Shown here piece by piece: positions 55,033 to 64,000 of a stretch of 64,000 nucleotides of DNA. Position numbers and translations under genes: made by a program. Origin of the DNA: Corythoichthys intestinalis (lineage: Eukaryota; Chordata; Actinopteri; Syngnathiformes; Syngnathidae). The first letter of the stretch is position 1, and each line of letters begins with the position of its first letter. The notes beneath the pieces are model-generated. The model was not told where the DNA came from. It did no database searches and was given only the letters and a program-made list of their open reading frames with translations. The stretch lies in NCBI RefSeq assembly GCF_030265065.1, contig NC_080414.1, forward strand, positions 17,029,501 to 17,093,500. Direction: 5' to 3'.

Positions 55033-58000
55033 GGGTTGTTGGAACGTTTCCCGGCGCTTCCTGGCCCAAAAGTGTTTTTTGACCGATTTTGAAATTTTGA
55101 AAAAATGCGTAACCACCCCCCCTTACGAAAAAGTCAAAAATTGACTTTCTCCAAAAGTCCACTTTTTTGCCATATTTGAGCTGTGCCGAGAGTCCTGACG
55201 GGTTTTTGGAACGTTTCCCGGGGCTTCCTGGCCCAAAAGTGTTTTTTGACCGATTTTGAAATTTTGAAAAAATGCGTAACCACCCCCCCTTACGAAAAAG
55301 TCAAAAATGGACTTTCTCCAAAAGTCCACTTTTTTTGCATATTTGAGCTGTGCCGAGAGTCCTGACGGGTTTTTGGAACGTTTCCCGGCGCTTCCTGGCC
55401 CAAAAGTGTTTTTTGACCGATTTTGAAATTTTGAAAAAATGCGTAACCACCCCCCCTTACGAAAAAGTCAAAAATTGACTTTCTCCAAAAGTCCACTTTT
55501 TTTGCATATTTGAGCTGTGCCGAGAGTCCTGACGGGTTTTTGCAACGTTTCCCGGCGCTTCCTGGCCCAAAAGTGTTTTTTGATCGATTTTGAAATTTTG
55601 AAAAAATGCGTAACCACCCCCCCTTACGAAAAAGTAAAAAATTGACTTTCCCCAAAAGTCCACTTTTTTTTGCATATTTGGGCTGTGCTGAGAGTACTGA
55701 CGGGTTTTTGCAACGTTTCCCGGCGCTCCCTGGCCCAAAAGAGTTTTTTTACCGATTTTGAAATTTTGAAAAAATGCGTAACCACCCCCCCTTACGAAAA
55801 AGTCAAAAATTGACTTTCTCCAAAAGTCCACTTTTTTTGCATATTTGAGCTGTGCCGAGAGTCCTGACGGGTTTTTGCAACGTTTCCCGGCGCTTCCTGG
55901 CCCAAAAGTGTTTTTTGACCGATTTTGAAATTTTGAAAAAATGTGTAACCACCCCCCCTTACGAAAAAGTCAAAAATTGACTTTCTCCAAAAGTCCACTT
56001 TTTTTGCATATTTGAGCTGTGCCGAGAGTCCTGACGGGTTTTTGGAACGTTTCCCGGCGCTTCCTGGCCCAAAAGTGTTTTTTGACCGATTTTGAAATTT
56101 TGAAAAAATGCGTAACCACCCCCCCTTACGAAAAAGTCAAAAATTGACTTTCTCCAAAAGTCCACTTTTTTTGCATATTTGAGCTGTGCCGAGAGTCCTG
56201 ACGGGTTTTTGGAACGTTTCCCGGCGCTTCCTGGCCCAAAAGTGTTTTTTGACCGATTTTGACATTTTGAAAAAATGCGTAACCACCCCCCCTTACGAAA
56301 AAGTCAAAAATTGACTTTCTCCAAAAGTCCACTTTTTTTGCATATTTGAGCTGTGCCGAGAGTCCTGACGGGTTTTTGGAACGTTTCCCGGCGCTTCCTG
56401 GCCCAAAAGTGTTTTTTGACCGATTTTGAAATTTTGAAAAAATGCGTAACCACCCCCCCTTACGAAAACGTCAAAAATTGACTTTCCCCAAAAGTCCACT
56501 TTTTTTGCATATTTGAGCTGTGCCGAGAGTCCTGACGGGTTTTTGGAACGTTTCCCGGCGCTTCCTGGCCCAAAAGTATTTTTTGACCGATTTTGAAATT
56601 TTGAAAAAATGCGTAACCACCCCCCCTTACGAAAAAGTCAAAAATTGACTTTCTCCAAAAGTCAACTTTTTTTACATATTTGAGCTGTGCCGAGAGTCCT
56701 GACGGGTTTTTGGAACGTTTCCCGGCGCTTCCTGGCCCAAAAGTGTTTTTTGACCGATTTTGAAATTTTGAAAAAATGCGTAACCACCCCCCCTTACGAA
56801 AAAGTCAAAAATTGACTTTCCCCAAAAGTCCACTTTTTTTGCATATTTGGGCTGTGCTGAGAGTACTGACGGGTTTTTGCAACGTTTCCCGGCGCTCCCT
56901 GGCCCAAAAGCGTTTTTTGACCGATTTTGAAATTTTGAAAAAATGCGTAACCACCCCCCCCCTTACGAAAACGTCAAAAATTGACTTTCCCCAAAAGTCC
57001 ACTTTTTTTGCATATTTGAGCTGTGCCGAGAGTCCTGACGGGTTTTTGGAACGTTTCCCGGCGCTTCCTGGCCCAAAAGTATTTTTTGACCGATTTTGAA
57101 ATTTTGAAAAAATGCGTAACCACCCCCCCTTACGAAAAAGTCAAAAATTGACTTTCTCCAAAAGTCAACTTTTTTTACATATTTGAGCTGTGCCGAGAGT
57201 CCTGACGGGTTTTTGGAACGTTTCCCGGCGCTTCCTGGCCCAAAAGTGTTTTTTGACCGATTTTGAAATTTTGAAAAAATGCGTAACCACCCCCCCTTAC
57301 GAAAAAGTCAAAAATTGACTTTCTCCAAAAGTCCACTTTTTTTGCATATTTGAGCTGTGCCGAGAGTCCTGACGGGTTTTTGGAACGTTTCCCGGCGCTT
57401 CCTGGCCCAAAAGCGTTTTTTGACCGATTTTCAAATTTTGAAAAAATGCGTAACCACCCCCCCTTACGAAAAAGTCAAAAATTGACTTTCTCCAAAAGTC
57501 CACTTTTTTTGCATATTTGAGCTGTGCCGAGAGTCCTGACGGGTTGTTGGAACGTTTCCCGGCGCTTCCTGGCCCAAAAGTGTTTTTTGACCGATTTTGA
57601 AATTTTGAAAAAATGCGTAACCACCCCCCCTTACGAAAAAGTCAAAAATTGACTTTCTCCAAAAGTCCACTTTTTTGCCATATTTGAGCTGTGCCGAGAG
57701 TCCTGACGGGTTTTTGGAACGTTTCCCGGGGCTTCCTGGCCCAAAAGTGTTTTTTGACCGATTTTGAAATTTTGAAAAAATGCGTAACCACCCCCCCTTC
57801 CGAAAAAGTCAAAAATGGACTTTCTCCAAAAGTCCACTTTTTTTGCATATTTGAGCTGTGCCGAGAGTCCTGACGGGTTTTTGGAACGTTTCCCGGCGCT
57901 TCCTGGCCCAAAAGTGTTTTTTGACCGATTTTGAAATTTTGAAAAAATGCGTAACCACCCCCTCTTACGAAAAAGTCAAAAATTGACTTTCTCCAAAAGT

Positions 58001-58210
58001 CCACTTTTTTTGCATATTTGAGCTGTGCCGAGAGTCCTGACGGGTTTATGGAACGTTTCCCGGCGCTTCCTGGCCCAAAAGTGTTTTTTGATCGATTTTG
58101 AAATTTTGAAAAAATGCGTAACCACCCCCCCTTACGAAAAAGTAAAAAATTGACTTTCCCCAAAAGTCCACTTTTTTTTGCATATTTGGGCTGTGCTGAG
58201 AGTACTGACG
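55033..58210. repeat. Higher-order repeat: 2508-bp spacing (15 monomers)
   Basis: Rare variants recur 2508 bp apart: GGGTTGTTGG at 55033 and 57541, TTTTTTGCCATATTT at 55163 and 57671, CCCGGGGCTTCC at about 55217 and 57725, and TGATCGATTTT at 55581 and 58089. The shared part spans at least four to five monomers at each site. Confidence 0.75.
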
Positions 58211-60300
58211 GGTTTTTGCAACGTTTCCCGGCGCTCCCTGGCCCAAAAGCGTTTTTTGACCGATTTTGAAATTTTGAAAAAATGCGTAACCACCCCCCCT
58301 TACGAAAAAGTCAAAAATTGACTTTCTCCAAAAGTCCACTTTTTTTGCATATTTGAGCTGTGCCGAGAGTCCTGACGGGTTTTTGGAACGTTTCCCGGCG
58401 CTTCCTGGCCCAAAAGTGTTTTTTGACCGATTTTGAAATTTTGAAAAAATGCGTAACCACCCCCCCTTACAAAAAGTCAAAAATTGACTGTCCCCAAAAG
58501 TCCACTTTTTTTGCATATTTGAGCTGTGCCGAGAATCCTGACGGGTTTTTGGAACGTTTCCCGGCGCTTCCTGGCCCAAAAGTGTTTTTTGACCGATTTT
58601 GAAATTTTGAAAAAATGCGTAACCACCCCCCCTTACGAAAAAGTCAAAAATTGACTTTCTCCAAAAGTCCACTTTTTTTGCATATTTGAGCTGTGCCGAG
58701 AGTCCTGACGGGTTTTTGGAACGTTTCCCGGCGCTTCCTGGCCCAAAAGTGTTTTTTGACCGATTTTGAAATTTTGAAAAAATGCGTAACCACCCCCCCT
58801 TACGAAAAAGTCAAAAATTGACTTTCCCCAAAAGTCCACTTTTTTTGCATATTTGGGCTGTGCTGAGAGTACTGATGGGTTTTTGCAACGTTTCCCGGCG
58901 CTCCCTGGCCCAAAAGCGTTTTTTGACCGATTTTGAAATTTTGAAAAAATGCGTAACCACCCCCCCTTACGAAAAAGTCAAAAATTGACTTTCCCTAAAA
59001 GTCCACTTTTTTTGCATATTTGGGCTGTGCTGAGTGTACTGACGGGTTTTTGGAACGTTTCCCGGCGCTCCCTGGCCAAAAGCGTTTTTTGACCGATTTT
59101 GAAATTTTGAAAAAATGCGTAACCACCCCCCCTTACGAAAAAGTCAAAAATTGACTTTCTCCAAAAGTCCACTTTTTTTGCATATTTGACCTGTGCCGAG
59201 AGTCCTCACGGGTTTTTGGAACGTTTCCCGGCGCTTCCTGGCCCAAAAGCGTTTTTTGACCGATTTTGAAATTTTGAAAAAATGCGTAACCACCCCCCCT
59301 TACGAAAAAGTCAAAAATTGACTGTCCCCAAAAGTCCACTTTTTTTGCATATTTGAGCTGTGCCGAGAATCCTGACGGGTTTTTGGAACGTTTCCCGGCG
59401 CTTCCTGGCCCAAAAGTGTTTTTTGACCGATTTTGAAATTTTGAAAAAATGCGTAACCACCCCCCCTTACGAAAAAGTCAAAAATTGACTTTCCCCAAAA
59501 GTCCACTTTTTTTGCATATTTGGGCTGTGCTGAGAGTACTGACGGGTTTTTGCAACGTTTCCCGGCGCTCCCTGGCCCAAAAGCGTTTATAGACCGATTT
59601 TGAAATTTTGAAAAAATGCGTAACCACCCCCCCTTACGAAAAAGTCAAAAATTGACTTTCTCCAAAAGTCCACTTTTTTTGCATATTTGAGCTGTGCCGA
59701 GAGTCCTGACGGGTTTTTGGAACGTTTCCCGGCGCTTCCTGGCCCAAAAGTGTTTTTTGACCGATTTTGAAATTTTGAAAAAATGCGTAACCACCCCCCC
59801 TTACAAAAAGTCAAAAATTGACTGTCCCCAAAAGTCCACTTTTTTTGCATATTTGAGCTGTGCCGAGAATCCTGACGGGTTTTTGGAACGTTTCCCGGCG
59901 CTTCCTGGCCCAAAAGTGTTTTTTGACCGATTTTGAAATTTTGAAAAAATGCGTAACCACCCCCCCTTACGAAAAAGTCAAAAATTGACTTTCTCCAAAA
60001 GTCCACTTTTTTTGCATATTTGAGCTGTGCCGAGAGTCCTGACGGGATTTTGGAACGTTTCCCGGCGCTTCCTGGCCCAAAAGTGTTTTTTGACCGATTT
60101 TGAAATTTTGAAAAAATGCGTAACCACCCCCCCTTACGAAAAAGTCAAAAATTGACTTTCTCCAAAAGTCCACTTTTTTTGCATATTTGAGCTGTGCCGA
60201 GAGTCCTGACGGGTTTTTGGAACGTTTCCCGGCGCTTCCTGGCCCAAAAGTGTTTTTTGACCGATTTTGAAATTTTGAAAAAATGCGTAACCACCCCCCC

Positions 60301-63300
60301 TTACGAAAAAGTCAAAAATTGACTTTCTCCAAAAGTCCACTTTTTTTGCATATTTGAGCTGTGCTGAGAGTCCTGACGGGTTTTTGGAACGTTTCCCGGC
60401 TCTTCCTGGCCCAAAAGCGTTTTTTGACCGATTTTGAAATTTTGAAAAAATGCGTAACCACCCCCCCTTACGAAAAAGTCAAAAATTGACTTTCTCCAAA
60501 AGTCCACTTTTTTTGCATATTTGAGCTGTGCCGAGAGTCCTGACGGGTTTTTGGAACGTTTCCCGGCGCTTCCTGGCCCAAAAGTGTTTTTTGACCGATT
60601 TTGAAATTTTGAAAAAATGCGTAACCACCCCCCCTTACGAAAAAGTCAAAAATTGACTTTCTCCAAAAGTCCAATTTTTTTTCATATTTGAGCTGTGCCG
60701 AGAGTCCTGACGAGTTTTTGGAACGTTTCCCGGCGCTTCCTGGCCCAAAAGTGTTTTTTGACCGATTTTGAAATTTTGAAAAATTGCGTAACCACCCCCC
60801 CTTACGAAAAAGTCAAAAATTGACTTTCTCCAAAAGTCCACTTTTTTTGCATATTTGAGCTGTGCCGAGAGTCCTGACGGGTTTTTGGAACGTTTCCCGG
60901 CGCTTCCTGGCCCAAAAGTGTTTTTTGACCGATTTTGAAATTTTGAAAAAATGCGTAACCACCCCCCCTTACGAAAAAGTCAAAAATTGACTTTCTCCAA
61001 AAGTCCACTTTTTTTGCATATTTGAGCTGTGCCGAGAGTCCTGACGGGTTTTTGGAACGTTTCCCGGCGCTTCCTGGCCCAAAAGTGTTTTTTGACCGAT
61101 TTTGAAATTTTGAAAAAATGCGTAACCACCCCCCCTTACGAAAAAGTCAAAAATTGACTTTCTCCAAAAGTCCACTTTTTTTGCATATTTGAGCTGTGCC
61201 GAGAGTCTTGACCGGTTTTTGCAACGTTTCCCGGCGCTCCCTGGCCCAAAAGTGTTTTTTGAACGATTTTGAAATTTTGAAAAAATGCGTAACCACCCCC
61301 CCTTACGAAAAAGTCAAAAATTGTCTTTCCCCAAAAGTCCAATTTTTTTGCATGTTTGGGCTGTGCTGAGAGTACTGACGGGTTTTTGCAACGTTTTCCG
61401 GCGCTCCCTGGCCCAAAAGCGTTTTTTGACCGATTTTGAAATTTTGAAAAAATGCGTAACCACCCCCCCTTACGAAAAAGTCAAAAATTGACTTTCCCCA
61501 AAAGTCCACTTTTTTTGCATATTTGAGCTGTGCCGAGAGTCCTGACGGGTTTTTGGAACGTTTTCCGGCGCTTCCTGGCCCAAAAGTGTTTTTTGACCGA
61601 TTTTGAAATTTTGAAAAAATGCGTAACCACCCCCCCTTACGAAAAAGTCAAAAATTGACTTTCTCCAAAAGTCCACTTTTTTTGCATATTTGAGCTGTGC
61701 CGAGAGTCCTGACGGGTTTTTGGAACGTTTCCCGGCGCTTCCTGGCCCAAAAGTGTTTTTTGACCGATTTTGAAATTTTGAAAAAATGCGTAACCACCCC
61801 CCCTTACGAAAAAGTCAAAAATTTACTTTCTCCAAAAGTCCACTTTTTTTGCATATTTGAGCTGTGCTGAGAGTCCTGACGGGTTTTTGGAACGTTTCCC
61901 GGCTCTTCCTGGCCCAAAAGCGTTTTTTGACCGATTTTGAAATTTTGAAAAAATGCGTAACCACCCCCCCTTACGAAAAAGTCAAAAATTGACTTTCTCC
62001 AAAAGTCCACTTTTTTTGCATATTTGAGCTGTGCCGAGAGTCCTGACGGGTTTTTGGAACGTTTCCCGGCGCTTCCTGGCCCAAAAGTGTTTTTTGACCG
62101 ATTTTGAAATTTTGAAAAAATGCGTAACCACCCCCCCTTACGAAAAAGTCAAAAATTGACTTTCTCCAAAAGTCCAATTTTTTTTCATATTTGAGCTGTG
62201 CCGAGAGTCCTGACGAGTTTTTGGAACGTTTCCCGGCGCTTCCTGGCCCAAAAGTGTTTTTTGACCGATTTTGAAATTTTGAAAAATTGCGTAACCACCC
62301 CCCCTTACGAAAAAGTCAAAAATTGACTTTCTCCAAAAGTCCACTTTTTTTGCATATTTGAGCTGTGCCGAGAGTCCTGACGGGTTTTTGGAACGTTTCC
62401 CGGCGCTTCCTGGCCCAAAAGTGTTTTTTGACCGATTTTGAAATTTTGAAAAAATGCGTAACCACCCCCCCTTACGAAAAAGTCAAAAATTGACTTTCTC
62501 CAAAAGTCCACTTTTTTTGCATATTTGAGCTGTGCCGAGAGTCCTGACGGGTTTTTGGAACGTTTCCCGGCGCTTCCTGGCCCAAAAGTGTTTTTTGACC
62601 GATTTTGAAATTTTGAAAAAATGCGTAACCACCCCCCCTTACGAAAAAGTCAAAAATTGACTTTCTCCAAAAGTCCACTTTTTTTGCATATTTGAGCTGT
62701 GCCGAGAGTCTTGACCGGTTTTTGCAACGTTTCCCGGCGCTCCCTGGCCCAAAAGTGTTTTTTGAACGATTTTGAAATTTTGAAAAAATGCGTAACCACC
62801 CCCCCTTACGAAAAAGTCAAAAATTGACTTTCCCCAAAAGTCCAATTTTTTTGCATGTTTGGGCTGTGCTGAGAGTACTGACGGGTTTTTGCAACGTTTT
62901 CCGGCGCTCCCTGGCCCAAAAGCGTTTTTTGACCGATTTTGAAATTTTGAAAAAATGCGTAACCACCCCCCCTTACGAAAAAGTCAAAAATTGACTTTCC
63001 CCAAAAGTCCACTTTTTTTGCATATTTGGGCTGTGCTGAGAGTACTGACGGGTTTTTGCAACGTTTCCCGGCGCTCCCTGGCCCAAAAGTGTTTTTTGAC
63101 CGATTTTGACATTTTGAAAAAATGCGTAACCACCCCCCCTTACGAAAAAGTCAAAAATTGACTTTCCCCAAAAGTCCACTTTTTTTGCCTATTTGGGCTG
63201 TGCCGAGAGTCCTGACGGGTTTTTGGAACGTTTCCCGGCGCTCCCTGGCCCAAAAGCGTTTTTTGACCGATTTTGAAATTTTGAAAAAATGCGTAACCAC

Positions 63301-63306
63301 CCCCCC
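60301..63306. repeat. Higher-order repeat: nine-monomer block, two copies
   Basis: 60301-61803 and 61804-63306 are two nearly identical blocks of nine monomers (1503 bp). Variants recur at exactly this spacing: CCCGGCTCTTCC (60396 and 61899), GACGAGTTTTTGG, GAAAAATTGCG and TTGACCGGTTTTTGC. Only a few single-base differences are visible between the copies. Confidence 0.85.
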
Positions 63307-64000
63307 TTACGAAAAAGTCAAAAATTGACTTTCTCCAAAAGTCCCCTTTTTTTGCATATTTGAGCTGTGCCGAGAGTCCTGACGGGTTTTTGGAACGTTT
63401 CCCGGCGCTTCCTGGCCCAAAAGTGTTTTTTGACCGATTTTGAAATTTTGAAAAAATGCGTAACCACCCCCCCTTACGAAAAAGTCAAAAATTGACTTTT
63501 CCCAAAAGTCCACTTTTTTTGCATATTTGGGCTGTGCTGAGAGTACTGACGGGTTTTTGCAACGTTTCCCGGCCCTCCCTGGCCCAAAAGCGTTTTTTGA
63601 CCGATTTTGAAATTTTGAAAAAATGCGTAACCACCCCCCCTTACGAAAAAGTCAAAAATTGACTTTCCCCAAAAGTCCACTTTTTTTGCATATTTGGGCT
63701 GTGCTGAGAGTACTGACGGGTTTTTGCAACGTTTCCCGGCGCTCCCTGGCCCAAAAGTGTTTTTTGACCGATTTTGACATTTTGAAAAAATGCGTAACCA
63801 CCCCCCCTTACGAAAAAGTCAAAAATTGACTTTCCCCAAAAGTCCACTTTTTTTGCATATTTGGGCTGTGTTGAGAGTACTGACGGGTTTTTGCAACGTT
63901 TCCCGGCGCTCCCTGGCCCAAAAGTGTTTTTTGACCGATTTTGAAATTTTGAAAAAATGCGTAACCACCCACCCTTACGAAAAAGTCAAAAATTGACTTT

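Larger units (their letters stand above)
54137..64000. repeat. 167-bp tandem satellite array, continues past the window
   Basis: About 59 head-to-tail monomers of 167 bp. Fixed words in each monomer: TTTTTTGCATATTTG, CTGACGGGTTTTTGG, AACGTTTCCCGGCGC, CTGGCCCAAAAG, TTTTGAAAAAATGCGTAACC, a run of about seven C and ACGAAAAAGTCAAAAATTGA. The first monomer (to about 54309) is degenerate and the rest are highly similar. Many look-alike 68-codon frames arise on both strands because the monomer happens to be open. They are not genes: 167 is not a multiple of 3, and no start or regulation is shared. Long array, near-nucleosomal period and local higher-order repeats suggest a centromeric or pericentromeric satellite. 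Confidence 0.95.

Noticed and set aside
54287-63996. Dozens of recurring frames of about 68 codons, on both strands, looking like a tandem gene family (MDFWRKSIFDFFVRGGGYAF type)
   Set aside because: They are translations of the same 167-bp satellite monomer. Each successive copy is in a different reading frame relative to the previous one, there is no promoter or splice pattern, and both strands are equally open.
54137-64000. CENP-B box in the satellite
   Set aside because: The closest minus-strand stretch (TTCGTAAGGGGGGG) lacks the required central A and CGGG bases, so the motif is not met.
54137-64000. CRISPR array
   Set aside because: Repeats are contiguous 167-bp monomers with no unique spacers, in a eukaryotic setting with no cas genes.

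Overview
This is teleost fish nuclear DNA. It holds split host genes with GT-AG introns, fish-type DNA transposons (Tc1/mariner, hAT-type and ISL2EU-like elements), a LINE-2-like tail, a solo LTR and a long satellite. Recurrent repeats carrying GACGTCCAATCC-type words and a palindrome at 7667-7696 remind me of pipefish/seahorse genomes, but I hold that placement only weakly.

Layout. 1-7.7 kb is gene-poor and repeat-rich: a decayed Tc1 copy, a LINE tail and a 1.8-kb foldback. A GIMAP-like GTPase gene lies on the minus strand (7789-11527); its intron holds an ISL2EU-like transposon with THAP and YqaJ-associated exons. chmp4c (ESCRT-III, minus, 13128-23607) has two long introns filled with hAT-type elements, an ISL2EU-derived MITE and a solo LTR. 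zfand1 (plus, 24231-25835) is divergent from chmp4c across a 623-bp gap with two identical ETS-like sites; its 3' end is partly duplicated in tandem. maf1, the RNA polymerase III repressor (plus, coding 29441-35864), follows, with a promoter carrying a CCAAT array and a TATA box about 1 kb upstream of its start codon.

From 37.0 to 51.3 kb there is a two-level repeat: five units of about 2.3-2.9 kb (the last enlarged by an insertion), most holding two subunits of about 1.05 kb. A hAT copy has landed in the last unit and is itself hit by a smaller hAT. A Tc1-like element with an uninterrupted 339-residue transposase sits at 51387-53016. From about 54.14 kb to the window end there is a 167-bp satellite of about 59 monomers with local higher-order structure, a candidate centromeric or pericentromeric array.

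The four host genes work separately: membrane scission and abscission (chmp4c), proteasome and stress-granule handling (zfand1), Pol III repression (maf1) and a GIMAP-like GTPase. The chmp4c-zfand1 pair matches their known neighbouring, divergent arrangement in human. I saw no unknown multi-gene system; the most unusual content is the repeat architecture of the right-hand 27 kb.
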